The notes under the pieces: generated by a model
Database searches by the model: none
Seen by the model: the letters and a program-made list of their open reading frames with translations, nothing else
Told to the model about the DNA's origin: nothing
Part shown: positions 1 to 9,495 of the stretch, one piece after another
Position numbering within the stretch: position 1 is the first letter of the stretch
Layout of the letters: every line of letters begins with the position of its first letter
Assembly: GCF_016919245.1 (NCBI RefSeq)
Contig: NZ_JAFEJA010000002.1
Span: forward strand, 2,380,436 to 2,444,435
Source: Streptomyces zhihengii
Lineage (GTDB): Bacteria; Actinomycetota; Actinomycetes; Streptomycetales; Streptomycetaceae
Reading direction: 5' to 3'
Length of the DNA stretch: 64,000 bases
Made by a program: the position numbers and the translations under genes

Positions 1-234
1 GCCGAACCCGGGATCGCCGCGCGTCAGGCAATTGCCGAACCACTGCATCACGTCGATGAGGTTGCCGCTGCGCGGGGCGTAACCTAGTAGCTCGACGACC
101 ACGGCCCAGCGCGTGTTGTCGCCGAACAAGCGCATCCGCGCATCGACCGGGTAGTAGTAGCCGTTGTCCAGATCGGGAAGCTCGGCCTTGTCCGCGCAGA
201 GATCGAACTGCCCGAGGATCGACGAGGTTGTCAT
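1..234 (-). CDS. Hypothetical protein, partial at window edge (DUF7003-like)
   Basis: The first 78 codons of a gene that runs off the left edge. ATG at 234 opens with MTTSSILGQFDLCADKAELP, and a well-conserved block around RMRLFGDNTRW follows. I recognise this as a small Streptomyces family that I believe is called DUF7003; its function is unknown. A second, 5'-damaged copy with about 90% DNA identity over the shared part lies at 8321-8605 in the same orientation. This copy keeps the normal N-terminus, so it is probably the functional one. Confidence 0.6.
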   Translation of the reverse strand, partial: MTTSSILGQFDLCADKAELPDLDNGYYYPVDARMRLFGDNTRWAVVVELLGYAPRSGNLIDVMQWFGNCLTRGDPGFG

Positions 235-304
235 CACGGCTCCAGGCTAGGACCGGGCTCTCGGCTGCTCGCTGGTGGGTATGTGCGGACCAGTGCCAGA
301 GGCA

Positions 305-427
305 GACGAGTCACCCCGTGCCGGCCGCAACAGCTCCCGCCTGGCCCTGGCCACCGACCTGCCTGCATCCGTCCTCGCCGACTTGACCGCGACCAGCATC
401 AGCAACGCCCCCCGATGGACCGGATAG
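305..427 (+). pseudogene. Tyrosine-recombinase C-terminal remnant
   Basis: A short frame ending in TAG at 425 encodes a stretch containing RLALATDLPASVLADLTATS and then APRWTG. This resembles the end of Streptomyces integrase-like proteins, where an LA-x-LPA-x-VLADL block is followed by x-A-x-RW. No N-terminal part is present, so it can only be a fragment. The rest of 235-681 shows nothing else I can support. Confidence 0.35.
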
Positions 428-681
428 GCCAACGCGAACTGTGACTGAGCGCGATAGAGGGTCGCTTGAGCACGCTACTGAACTTGGGTCCGGTGCTGTC
501 GGGCTGTTCGCCAGACAGCGTGAAGGCGACCTTGTTAGTCCCCCTTCGGTGAGACATCCGCAGGGGCGGCAGCTTGACCGACGTCGAAAAGAGACGCGCG
601 GGAGCGAGTCCGGTGCCAAGCAGTGACGTGCTTCGAGGCTGGCGGGAAGAACCGGTCGGGTCCCCCGGAACAGAAGCCCGC

Positions 682-1089
682 TCAGGGGCAGTAGAAGTGC
701 ACCCCGGTCAGCCTGTCGTTGGCGAATTGGCCGGCCCAGTCACCCGTGGCGCCGTACTGATGGCTCGGGGTGAAGTCCAGGTCCGAGTGGTTGTACGGGT
801 CGTCGACGAACTTCACCTGGCAGGTGGAGTTGTTCAGCCAGGAGGACACCTGATTGTTGGCCGGGTCCCCGTTCAGGAAGCGGACGCTGTAGAGGGTGAT
901 CATGCCGGGGGTCGGGGTGATGATCGCCTTGGAGCCCGTGCCCCCGCCGTGCTGGTAGAGGCACAGGGCCCAGCTCGGGCAGTCGGCATACGGCGGGTTG
1001 GCCGCGGAGGCCGGGGCCGCGGCGGACAGCAGCGCCGCACCGGCGACCACGCCCGTCGCGAGAGCTGCCTTGAGTGATCTCGTTCCCAT
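682..1089 (-). CDS. Secreted peptidase inhibitor family I36-like protein
   Basis: A 135-residue secreted protein. Residues 1-29 form a signal peptide: MGTRSLK, a hydrophobic core and ASA cleavage before NPPYADCPSW. The mature part has four cysteines and the C-x5-LCLYQHGG-type start seen in Streptomyces I36 (SMI-type metalloprotease inhibitor) proteins, which fold as beta/gamma-crystallin-like domains. An AGGTGG-type ribosome site precedes the ATG. It is transcribed divergently from the large secreted enzyme at 1351, and the 260 bp between them must hold both promoters. The assignment to I36 is by family resemblance; inhibition of a particular protease is not shown. Confidence 0.7.
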   Translation of the reverse strand: MGTRSLKAALATGVVAGAALLSAAAPASAANPPYADCPSWALCLYQHGGGTGSKAIITPTPGMITLYSVRFLNGDPANNQVSSWLNNSTCQVKFVDDPYNHSDLDFTPSHQYGATGDWAGQFANDRLTGVHFYCP

Positions 1090-1350
1090 GACCTACCACC
1101 TTCTGAACCGCCGGTGCGGCTCGGTCAGGACCGCACGGAGCGACGCTCCGCGATCTTCACGGCAAAGCCCCATCGTGTGTGTCAGGTGTAGGTTTGGGAT
1201 AGTCAACAACGAGCCATACATGGGGTGTTGAGCCCGCGCGTCAGATCGGATTTGTAGTCTCTCGCTGTTGCCCGCCGCCTCCCACGGGCAGAAGGCCGCA
1301 TCCCGCGGCTGAGGAGACGCCGCGTCAGCGGCCCCAAAAGAGAGACCACC

Positions 1351-4300
1351 GTGTCCCTGCATTTCCTTCACATTCCGGGCCGCGCCACCCGGCACAGACC
1401 CGGCCCCGGACCCCGGCGCACACTCGTGCAGGTGCTTTGCACCGCGTTGCTCGCCTCCCTCGTCACCCTGGTCGCACCCACGCCGGCGCAGGCCGCCGAG
1501 GACGTCACCGAGTCGTCCATCACGTTCAACACCCAGGGCGGCACCCGCTGGGACCTCGTCAGGTCGTCCCTGCTCAAGACCGCCGACGTGATCGCCCTCC
1601 AGGAGACCGTGAAGCCGCCGAGCGACTTCACGGGTGAGCAGGTGCTCCTCGACAACAGCACCGACACCACGCAGACCCCGACCGGGCTGCCCAGTCTCAA
1701 ATACCGTGTGAGTGCCGCTCGTTGGGGCAAGCCCGGCACGCGTGCGGCCCCCGGCGTCCTGATCTACCTGAAGATCCTGGACAAGACGGCCTGGGGTCAG
1801 ACCACCGGCACGGACGACCCCGACGCCGGCACCGAGGGCAACACCCAGAAGTCCATGGCCATCTGGCTGAAGGACGCCCCCGAGGACCTCGGCACCCTCG
1901 CCCCGCGCATCCGAGTGCTGCCCGCCGCCGACCCGGCCAACAAGTGGATCAGGACCCGCCCCGCTTTCGGCGTACAACTGGGCGACACCTGGTACTTCAA
2001 CATCCACGCCGCGTCGATCCGCTCCGGGGAGACCCCCAATCCGCACGCCGTCGCCCTGATCGACACCATCTCCCAGACCATGGCCGGGCAGAGCTGGCGT
2101 GCCCTGGGCGACTTCAACTCCTCCGCCGCTCCCACCCGCGGCCGGTTCCCGAACACCTTCTACGCCACCAGCAACGGCCGTCCCGACGGCCCTCCCGCGA
2201 CCACCCAGCTCTCCGGCTACGCACTGGACTACATGATCGCCAGTGACCAGCTGGAGAACCTCTCGGTGTCCCTCAACGGCCGCAACGGTACCTCCGACCA
2301 CTGGCCGGTGCGGTTCGCCCCCGCGGGCGGGCCCACGTGCGGCGACAGCTGGGGCAGCATCACCGTCTACAACCCGGCATCTCGTGCCGCCCGCGCCGCG
2401 GACGACGGCTCCTGCGGCCTGCCTCCCGCCGTGGTCTCCATGGGCGACAGCTACATCTCCGGCGAGGGCGGACGCTGGGCGGGCAACGCGGCCGCCTCGG
2501 CGACCGGTTCGGCCTGGGGCACCGACCGGGCGGCGGTGAACTGCAACGCCGACGAGAGCACGTGTGACCACGACGTGTCGCGGATCTACGGCGACACCGG
2601 GTACGACCGGGGCGCCGACGCCTGCGACAGGTCCGACTCCGCCGAGATCCGGGGCCTCGCACTGGAGGGCGTGCCGCTGGAGCGGCGCTTCAACATCGCC
2701 TGCTCGGGAGCCACCACCGACAACGTGACCACGACCGGGTTCAAGGGGCAGCGGCCCCAGGTCGAGGACCTCCGCGACATCGCGCAGAACAACGACGTGC
2801 GCATGGTGGTGCTCTCCGTCGGCGGCAACGACCTGAAGTTCTCCGAGATCCTCCAGGACTGCGTCAAGGCGTACTTCTACCCGTCGGTGTTCAACAAGGG
2901 CTGCCGGGGGGCCAAGGAGGGGGAGTTCGCCGAGAGCCTCGGCCCCGTGCGGGCCAAGGTCGTGGGGGCGGTCGAGACGATCCGGACGGTGCTGCGCGAG
3001 GCGGGGCAGGAGGACGGCACGTACCAGATCGTCCTCCAGTCCTACGCCAACCCGCTGCCGAGGGGCCACAACTACCGCGACGCGGAGAACGCTCCCGTGC
3101 CGCCCGCCAATTACGGCCGCTACATCAACGGCGGCTGCCCCTTCCTCGACGCCGACAGCGACTGGGCGCACACCTCCGTGGTGCCCCGGATCAGTGACAT
3201 GCTGCGGGGCGCGGCCAACGAGGCGGGTGTCTCCTTCCTGGACCTGCAGAGCGCGTTCGCCGGGCACGAGCTGTGCAGCACGACGACGAGGCAGGCGGAT
3301 TCGAGCCACCGGCTGACGGCTCCGCTGAGCGCCCACCACGCGGAATGGGTGCGCTGGGTCCCGTACCTGTTCGAGGGGTCGAAGGACCTGCCGTGGCAGG
3401 CCCAAGGCCATCAGCAGGAGGCGATCCACCCGAACCGCTACGGCCAGCAGGCGCTCGCCGCCTGCCTGACGAAGATCGCCGCCCAGCTCGGTGACCACCC
3501 GGTGGCCTCCTCCTGCGTGGGCACCCCGAACTCCCTGCCCGGCGCCGTGGACGGCTCGGTCAACCCGGACCAGGACCTCGGGCGCGGCAATCGCCGCGGC
3601 CCCGTGGCCGGGCTGCCCGACTGGAGCCGGGCCGGGTACCGCGGCGGTGAACTGCTGCCGTCCGCCGCCGCCCGCACCCCCGACTCCGCCTGCCACTTCG
3701 GCCCCTCCGCACTGGAGTCGCAGTTCCAGGTGAAGGCCGATGACGGGCAGGACGACACGGCGGGCCTCCAGAAGGCCATCGACCGGATCCGTGATCACTG
3801 CACTCCGCATGCGAGTGCCGGCCGGCTGTCGGTGATCGAGCTGCCCAAGGGTGTGCTCAACGTGAGCAAGCAGCTCTCCGTGGACGCTTCCTACCTGCTC
3901 GTACGGGGGCAGGGAGCGGACCCGGAGAACGGCTCACGGATCGTCTTCCGCCCCGACGAGAACACGCGGTACGACGTCCTCACCGCCAGGGGCGAGCGCT
4001 GGGACCAGGCCGGCATGCAGCACAAGTGCCAGTTCACCACCGGCAACAACGTCGGCACCGGCGGCTGGATCTGGCCGGGCCGCGGCCTGTTCCGGGTCCA
4101 GACCAGGGAGGCCGCCGAGAAGTACGCCAGCATCTGCGGCTTTCCTTCCAAGATCCCGGAGAACCGGCGGGACCTCTTCGAGGGGTCGATCAACCAGCAC
4201 TGGGAGTCGGGGGTCGCCGTCGGCGGTTCCCCCGGCGACGCCAACTACGCCGCGCGCCAGGGCGACCGGGTCGTCCAGCTGAACGCCAACGCGAAGATGG

Positions 4301-5469
4301 ACGCCTTCAAGCCGGGCGGTGACCTGTGGGTGGGCGCCGCCAACAGCCTGAAGTTCTACCAGTCGCAGGAGATCGCGGACGCTGAGAACGACGGCCGGCT
4401 GGAGAACCTGCACATGCGCCAGCAGGTGTTCACCATCACCGCCGTGGACACCGCGAAGCGCACCGTCACCCTCGACAAGCCGCTGGAGTACGACCTCCCG
4501 GTGGACTCCACCTCCGACGGCTCGCCACCCCTGGGGGTGAGCGGCAAGGCGTACGCCAGCAAGGTCACCGCGCTGAAGATGATCACCGATGTGGGCTTCG
4601 AGGACTTCTCCTTCACCGAGGACCTGAACGGCCTGCCGAAGCTCGGCGGCGGCACCTACCAGCTCGACCCCGCCCAGGCAGTCCACAACTACGGCAACCT
4701 GGCCCCCGAGTACGCCATGCACGGCATCGTCTTTAAGTGGGCCCGCGACTCCTGGGTGCGCGGCGTGCACGCCGACATGGTCGGCTCGCACCCCGTCGTC
4801 ACCGAAGTCGCCCGGAACATCCAGATCGAGCGCAACGTCTTCGACGGCTCCTGGAACAAGGGCAAGGGCGGCAACGGCTACCTGCGGGGATCACGGGTCT
4901 GGGACTCGCTGTACGCCTCCAACACCAGCCGGAACCTGCGCCACTTCACCTTCCAGTGGTCGGCGTCGGGCAACGTCGCGATCGGCAACGACTTCGACTC
5001 CGACCTCAATCTGCACGGCGGCTGGGAACGCCGGAACCTGTTCGAGAACAACACCGTCCGCGTGCCGTACAACCACTCCTCGGGCGAGTGCGACACCAAC
5101 TGCGGCGGCGAGGGCGGCGCCGGCGACGACGGCACCTGGTGGCCGATCTACTGGGCCGCCGGCAGCAAGGGCATCGGCTGGTCGGGTTCCACCGGCCCGC
5201 AGAACGTCTTCTTCCACAACACCCTGGCCAAACAACGCACCCCCGGAGGCCCGTACGAGCCCTACCATCCCTACGGCGACACCTCCCGGCTGTACCAGTT
5301 CGGCTCCGCCGCAGGTGACGCGAGCACCTTCCAGCACCTGAGAAGCGCGGCCGGCCCGATCCAGGACTGGGCCACGAACGAGGGCGTGGACTACTCCCGC
5401 GGAGACGGCGTCAACGCTTCCCGTACGGACTCCAGCCCCTCGCTGTTCCTGCGCGACTACCGCTCCTGA
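1351..5469 (+). CDS. Giant secreted enzyme: CdtB/DNase I-like + SGNH esterase + parallel beta-helix
   Basis: A 1372-residue exported protein starting at GTG 1351, with signal peptide residues 1-49 (TPAQAAE end). Residues about 53-325 form an endonuclease/exonuclease/phosphatase domain: metal-binding E85 (ALQE), GDFN 253-256 and SDHW 315-318, with the cytolethal-distending-toxin-B flavour of this superfamily. Residues about 358-710 are an SGNH/GDSL hydrolase with GDS 365-367 (nucleophile S367), GGND 491-494 and D/H block IHPNRYG (H693). From about 770 to the end is a right-handed beta-helix of the pectate-lyase/glycosidase type, rich in N and G turns. All catalytic motifs are present. The fusion suggests degradation of extracellular polymer, lipid and possibly nucleic acid or phosphoester substrates; the true substrates are unknown. 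A strong hairpin follows the stop. Confidence 0.8.
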   Translation: MSLHFLHIPGRATRHRPGPGPRRTLVQVLCTALLASLVTLVAPTPAQAAEDVTESSITFNTQGGTRWDLVRSSLLKTADVIALQETVKPPSDFTGEQVLLDNSTDTTQTPTGLPSLKYRVSAARWGKPGTRAAPGVLIYLKILDKTAWGQTTGTDDPDAGTEGNTQKSMAIWLKDAPEDLGTLAPRIRVLPAADPANKWIRTRPAFGVQLGDTWYFNIHAASIRSGETPNPHAVALIDTISQTMAGQSWRALGDFNSSAAPTRGRFPNTFYATSNGRPDGPPATTQLSGYALDYMIASDQLENLSVSLNGRNGTSDHWPVRFAPAGGPTCGDSWGSITVYNPASRAARAADDGSCGLPPAVVSMGDSYISGEGGRWAGNAAASATGSAWGTDRAAVNCNADESTCDHDVSRIYGDTGYDRGADACDRSDSAEIRGLALEGVPLERRFNIACSGATTDNVTTTGFKGQRPQVEDLRDIAQNNDVRMVVLSVGGNDLKFSEILQDCVKAYFYPSVFNKGCRGAKEGEFAESLGPVRAKVVGAVETIRTVLREAGQEDGTYQIVLQSYANPLPRGHNYRDAENAPVPPANYGRYINGGCPFLDADSDWAHTSVVPRISDMLRGAANEAGVSFLDLQSAFAGHELCSTTTRQADSSHRLTAPLSAHHAEWVRWVPYLFEGSKDLPWQAQGHQQEAIHPNRYGQQALAACLTKIAAQLGDHPVASSCVGTPNSLPGAVDGSVNPDQDLGRGNRRGPVAGLPDWSRAGYRGGELLPSAAARTPDSACHFGPSALESQFQVKADDGQDDTAGLQKAIDRIRDHCTPHASAGRLSVIELPKGVLNVSKQLSVDASYLLVRGQGADPENGSRIVFRPDENTRYDVLTARGERWDQAGMQHKCQFTTGNNVGTGGWIWPGRGLFRVQTREAAEKYASICGFPSKIPENRRDLFEGSINQHWESGVAVGGSPGDANYAARQGDRVVQLNANAKMDAFKPGGDLWVGAANSLKFYQSQEIADAENDGRLENLHMRQQVFTITAVDTAKRTVTLDKPLEYDLPVDSTSDGSPPLGVSGKAYASKVTALKMITDVGFEDFSFTEDLNGLPKLGGGTYQLDPAQAVHNYGNLAPEYAMHGIVFKWARDSWVRGVHADMVGSHPVVTEVARNIQIERNVFDGSWNKGKGGNGYLRGSRVWDSLYASNTSRNLRHFTFQWSASGNVAIGNDFDSDLNLHGGWERRNLFENNTVRVPYNHSSGECDTNCGGEGGAGDDGTWWPIYWAAGSKGIGWSGSTGPQNVFFHNTLAKQRTPGGPYEPYHPYGDTSRLYQFGSAAGDASTFQHLRSAAGPIQDWATNEGVDYSRGDGVNASRTDSSPSLFLRDYRS

Positions 5470-5474
5470 CCCGT

Positions 5475-5538
5475 GGCGCCCCGGGCCTCCGCCCCAACCC
5501 TGCATCCGCGCGGTCCGCTGGGGCGGGTCCGGGGCGCC
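5475..5538 (+). terminator. Strong hairpin after the giant secreted enzyme
   Basis: A 10-bp perfect outer stem (5475-5484 with 5529-5538, GGCGCCCCGG and its complement) encloses a second inner stem (5489-5496 with 5519-5526). It starts 5 bases after the stop codon and looks like a typical GC-rich Streptomyces terminator without a U-tract. Confidence 0.7.
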
Positions 5539-5660
5539 TTGCGGTCACGGTCCCAGACGACCAATGAGTGCGGACCTGGGCATATAGGCCGGGGCCTGCA
5601 CCCATGGTGCGCTGTCGATGGCTTGCTGGCCTGGGACTCGTCTCACCCAGGCAGGCTCGT

Positions 5661-6282
5661 TCAAGCTCGCCAGAAGGAGTGAAAGGAACGACAGCCAGCA
5701 GTCTTTCCGTTGCACGCTGCCAGTTCGCGACTTCGCGGCGGCTCGGTGGACAGCAGCGACCAGATCCTGCGGCCCTCGTCGCCGGCGTCGGTCCCGCAGC
5801 TCGCCGTGCCGTCGACAGCCGCCAGCGAAGCCAGGACGGCCCCGTCGTCCAGGGCCCCGGTGTGGCTGAGGACGACAACCAGGAGCAGCCCGTCCTGACC
5901 GGCCAGATGGACGCTGACGCGCTTGCCCGCATTGATGACCGCCGCCTCGACAAGAAGACGCACCGTCTCCTCCAGGACACTGTCCACGGGCCGGCTGCCC
6001 CCAGCCACGCACGGCATCGGTCACCCCGCGCACCGCCTTGCCCGCAGCCCAGGAGTCCGCGGCCAGAACCCAGTTGTGCACCCGCCGGTTCTGGACAGCC
6101 ATCCGCGGGCGCCGCGTCTCCACACGCGCCCGACCCGCCCCCGGGACAGGGAGCACCGTGCTGGCGTACTCGGTCCGCGGATCCGGACGCGGGGGCTCAA
6201 CCGGCATCTTCCGCGGAGGCGGCGTGCGAGGCGGAGAACTCGGCGGGACCTTCGGGCCCTTGCTCTCCGTCGGCTCGTTCAC
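5661..6282 (-). pseudogene. Regulatory ATP-binding (HATPase-like) protein, frameshifted
   Basis: GTG at 6282 has an excellent ribosome site (GAGGAGG, about 7 bases upstream). It opens a protein with a Pro-rich N-terminus (NEPTESKGPKVPPSSPP) and a conserved block ending GVTDAVRGWG near 6005. The reading frame then breaks. The continuation lies one frame over: PVDSVLEETVRLLVEAAV, then KRVSVHLAGQDG and DEGRRIWSLL, which is how Streptomyces anti-sigma-like ATP-binding regulators continue. It ends at 5661. One indel near 5990-6010 explains everything, so this is a recently broken gene (or an assembly error). Confidence 0.6.
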
Positions 6283-6551
6283 CGAAGACCTCCTCACACA
6301 CTGATCTGATGCTGCTACCCATCGTGACATCAGTCCACCGTCCCTGGCTGCCACTTCACTCGACCACACGGCTTTGCACCGATCCCCGTCCACGGACCTG
6401 AGTCGGAACCCGGCCTTGTGAACGGAGCCACGCCCGTTCTGGCGCTTGGGAGACGACGGAGTGACTGCGCGCGTTCGCCGGGGGACAGGGACCCGGTCAC
6501 GCGCCCAGCACTCCAGACCCCACCAGAGAACATCCCGGTATTCCCTCGGGG
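6283..6551. other. Intergenic, nothing recognised
   Basis: Upstream region of the broken ATP-binding regulator. No gene, repeat or RNA signature was seen apart from the promoter that the regulator must have had. Confidence 0.4.
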
Positions 6552-6680
6552 TATGACGCAGACCCGGTACCCGCACGAGCTGATCGAGACCCAGCAGTAT
6601 CTGGACCGGGCGTACGCACGTCCCGGGCCCGCCGGGCCGGGTGGCAGCACGGCGCTGCGGCGGCGGGTCATCCACCTGTC
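6552..6680 (+). pseudogene. Small hypothetical protein, C-terminus lost
   Basis: ATG at 6552 starts MTQTRYPHELIETQQYLDRA and runs to TALRRRVIHLSEAH. This matches the pattern of short Streptomyces proteins (about 55 residues) that end shortly after an ALRRRLLxLS block. Here the frame does not stop but continues into compositionally biased sequence to about 7533, so the normal end has been lost. Function unknown. Confidence 0.35.
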
Positions 6681-6984
6681 GGAGGCGCATCGCCATGACG
6701 GAGTTCCACCGCAGCTCCGTGCTGCTGCACGTCAGGTGCCGCCGCGACACCGGCCACGCCGTGTCCTGCCGGCCGCCGCGCTGATCGCTGGCAGGCTGCG
6801 CTCCCACCGGCGCTGCCCCGCAGAGGTGGCGCGGATGATGCGCACCCGGGTCCTCGCCCGGTGCGGCGTACCGCTGCTCGTGGGCGTCGGCCTGTCGTGG
6901 TCGAGGCCGCGACTGGCCTCGGCCGGGGGCGTGACGCCGGACGGCGACGGGTCACGCCCCCACCACCGTGTGCACGGCGCCCTG

Positions 6985-7485
6985 CTACTCCGCAGGCCAG
7001 AAGCGGACAAGGTAGCGCTCCACGCTGTCTGCGGTGCCCGTCTCGGCAGACTGGCGCTCGGCCTCCGACCGGCCCGCCGAGTGCACCTGCACGTTCCAGC
7101 GGCCTGCCCCGTCCGACAGCGGGATGTCCTGATCGGTCCGCCCGAGGCTCATCGACCAGACGGCCACGATGCCACTCGTGGAGACGTACTCGCCCTCTGC
7201 GTATTCATCCCACTGTCCGCGACCCTCGTCCGGCGGTCGGCCGTCCCACACCTCGACGGTCACCGCGGCGGTGTGGGTGTGGCCGGCGCTGAAGATGTCG
7301 ATCCGGCCGGGGAACAGCGTGAGGAACTGCCCGAAGACGGAGTCGTCCGGATAGGGCACCGGCAGGGTGGCATCGTCCGACTCCTGGAGGCAGAAGCTGT
7401 GATAGCCCACATCGGCCCCGCATCGCACACGCCGCGTCAGGTTCGCCACACCAACTCCTCGTTGCGGCACACCGCACTCGCTCAT
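6985..7485 (-). CDS. Hypothetical protein, acidic C-terminal sandwich-like domain
   Basis: A 166-residue soluble protein read from ATG 7485 (MSECGVPQRGVGVANL); the frame is open further upstream but that part is low-complexity and probably untranslated. The middle (FLTLFPGRIDIFSAGHTHTA, then VTVEVWDGRPP) and the C-terminal VHSAGRSEAERQ...YLVRFWP resemble Streptomyces proteins of unknown function with alternating beta strands and a terminal YLVxxWP motif. There is no signal peptide or membrane segment. It is divergent from 7779, with about 290 bp between them. Confidence 0.55.
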   Translation of the reverse strand: MSECGVPQRGVGVANLTRRVRCGADVGYHSFCLQESDDATLPVPYPDDSVFGQFLTLFPGRIDIFSAGHTHTAAVTVEVWDGRPPDEGRGQWDEYAEGEYVSTSGIVAVWSMSLGRTDQDIPLSDGAGRWNVQVHSAGRSEAERQSAETGTADSVERYLVRFWPAE

Positions 7486-7778
7486 CAGCCTGGACGCCAC
7501 CGTAGCTGCGGGCCGCTGCCCCTCCGCCCGTAGTTCGCCCACACGGCCGAGATTGATGCAGACACACCGAGCGGGCCGTACCAAATGAGCCTGGTGCAGG
7601 TGCGGACGACAGGTTCGGTCATGCGGCCTTGAGGGCCGGTGTGATTGTGACGGTCTCGTATTCGACGGGAGTGAGGCGGCGGCTTGGGGGCGGGGGTGAT
7701 GGGTCCGCTCGATCCAGGTCACGATCGCGATCCGCAGGCTGCGACTCTCAGCTCTTCGGGCAGAAGTACTCTGCCCTC

Positions 7779-8324
7779 ATGACGCTCTACTTCGACGCGG
7801 CGGCGGTGCTGTTCCAGGTGCACCCGAGCTGTAACGGTCGCTGGGAGGACCGCCTGTGGCTCAACGTCCCGGGGCCGGTGTACGGCGCCGAGACCGATAA
7901 CTGCGCGACAGGTCGACTCGAAGCCCCGCATCACATCCACTACGGCGGTCAGTACTTCACTGAGTACGTATACCGCCAGCCGGGCACACCCGACGAGGCG
8001 AGGGAGGTCCTCAGTGCCATCGAGGCGGACCCCATGGACGGCTATGCCTGGGACGGAGACCAGCGGTGGACACCGGAGTTGGTCCGGGAGTGGTGGCGCG
8101 ACCGCAAGCGGATCCTGGAGTACCTGAGAGACCAGGTGCACGAGTGGGAGCGGTACGACCGGTGGATCCCGAACCAGCGAGCAGTGGAGGGCGCCCTGGA
8201 CTTCGCGGCCTACATCTCTGGTGGCACCCACTCCGGAAGCCTGGAGACGGACCTGCAGATCTACCTCTACTGGCTACAGGAACGCCGCTCTCCCACCCCG
8301 GCCAACCGACTGCCCGAGCTCTAG
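7779..8324 (+). CDS. Hypothetical soluble protein
   Basis: A 181-residue protein from ATG 7779 (MTLYFDAAAVLFQVHPS). It is rich in aromatic residues and Trp (WEDRLWLNVPGPVYG, VREWWRDRKR) and acidic in its second half. No known domain is recognised. The stop at 8322-8324 overlaps by 4 bases the end of the convergent damaged gene at 8321-8605. Codon use is normal for the window, so I take it as real. Confidence 0.55.
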   Translation: MTLYFDAAAVLFQVHPSCNGRWEDRLWLNVPGPVYGAETDNCATGRLEAPHHIHYGGQYFTEYVYRQPGTPDEAREVLSAIEADPMDGYAWDGDQRWTPELVREWWRDRKRILEYLRDQVHEWERYDRWIPNQRAVEGALDFAAYISGGTHSGSLETDLQIYLYWLQERRSPTPANRLPEL

Positions 8325-8605
8325 ACCGATATACACCGAACTCCTGCCGCATAGACCTCGGCGCCGTCGGGATCGATCTCCGCCATGCTGTCCACCCGCG
8401 CCAGGAAGTCGCCAAACCCGGGCTCGCCGCGCATCAGGCAATTGTTGAAACCGTGCATCACGTCGATGAGGTTGCCGCCGCGCGGGGCGTAATCCAGTAG
8501 CTCGACGACCACGGCCCACCGCGTGTTGTCGCCGAACAAGCGCATCCGCGCTTCGACCCAGGAACTCGGCCGCCCAGAGGAAGGACCGGTCCCGGACCGA
8601 GGCAC
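8321..8605 (-). pseudogene. 5'-damaged copy of the window-start hypothetical gene
   Basis: From codon VEARMRLFGDNTRW onward this matches the partial gene at 1-234 at about 90% DNA identity and continues to a natural end (VYAAGVRCISV). Upstream of 8550 the sequence no longer matches, so the first 30-odd residues have been replaced by unrelated sequence. The two copies point the same way, which suggests a tandem duplication followed by decay of this copy. Confidence 0.55.
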
Positions 8606-8661
8606 GGGGAGGAATAGTCACTGGTCAGGCCACAGATCGTCGAGGGGGTTGAGTAGCGTCG

Positions 8662-9190
8662 ATGACCACCATGGAACCCGTGCCCGCCCTCGTCCACCTG
8701 GATAGCCCTTTCATCAACTTCCGTGACTTCGACTTCAGCGAGGGCTCCCACGGTACCGCTGGATTGACGCCAAGCGTTTCCAACTGTCGTCCGAGGCGCA
8801 AGACGACCGAGACGTTCTGGTCGCCTTGATCGCACATCCTCAGTTTCGGGACACGTACGACGAGCCGGCGTTCAAGACTGGCCACGGCACGGCCAGTGGT
8901 GGCTTGACCGCATCACCCCTGACGCCTACGAGGCCGTCGATGGCGAGATGGCAATCGATGTCGTCCACTCCTGGGCCAACCAGCATGGAGACATCCCGAA
9001 ATCACTCGCATCACGCCTGCGTCAGGAGATCTACACCCCGATCCGCAAGGCAACCAGCAGATACCTGCTGGGACAGCTTCCCGAGAACGCCTTCCACGAC
9101 TACGGCCCGATCCACATAGATTACCAGGAACGCGTCCTCATCGACCGCCCGGGAGCGACACTCACTCTCTTCGTCGCAGCTGACGACTGA
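8662..9190 (+). pseudogene. Hypothetical protein broken by two frameshifts
   Basis: Three consecutive reading frames make one plausible protein: MTTMEPVPALVHLDSPFINF from 8662, then WIDAKRFQLSSEAQDDRDVL, then HGQWWLDRITPDAYEAVDGE through to FVAADD at 9190. The joins are near 8755 and 8890. The reconstructed product would be about 175 residues and soluble. The family was not recognised. Confidence 0.5.
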
Positions 9191-9299
9191 CGCCGCCGCC
9201 CAGTGCCATCGACGCTACTGAGCTGCGACGCGGAGGCTGACCGCGAGGATGCGGGGGAGTTCGGCGACGGCACCGAGGACGGGGAAGCCTGACGCCGAC

Positions 9300-9457
9300 G
9301 ATGCTCATCGACGAACCGCTCGGCATCTCCTGCGTCTTCAGCGACGGCGGCCGCGCGCCATCGCCCTAGACGGTTTGCCGCCGCGGCTGGCCCGAGACCT
9401 GGGCACCGACTGGTCGACCTGATCCATCCGCACGGCACCGCGGATTCCGCGCACTGA
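9300..9457 (+). pseudogene. Integrase-like N-terminal remnant
   Basis: ATG 9300 gives MLIDEPLGISCVFSDGGRA, and a one-base shift then gives RIALDGLPPRLARDLGTD and LVDLIHPHGTADSA. This order (FSDG...R...GLP...LARDL..LV.LIHPHGT.D) matches the start of Streptomyces integrase-like proteins. At least two frame breaks and no downstream domain make it a fragment. Confidence 0.4.
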
Positions 9458-9495
9458 GCTACCCCGGCGCCTGTCTGCCGGCTGTCAGAGCAGGG

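Noticed and set aside
1093..3810. Very long open frame on the minus strand opposite the giant exoenzyme gene
   Set aside because: It is the mirror of GC-rich codons of the real gene: low-complexity Gly/Val/Arg composition, no domain, no ribosome site.
6695..6784. 29-codon frame (MTEFHRSSVLLHVRCRRDTG) resembling a regulatory leader peptide
   Set aside because: No following gene that such a leader could control and no attenuator-like hairpin.
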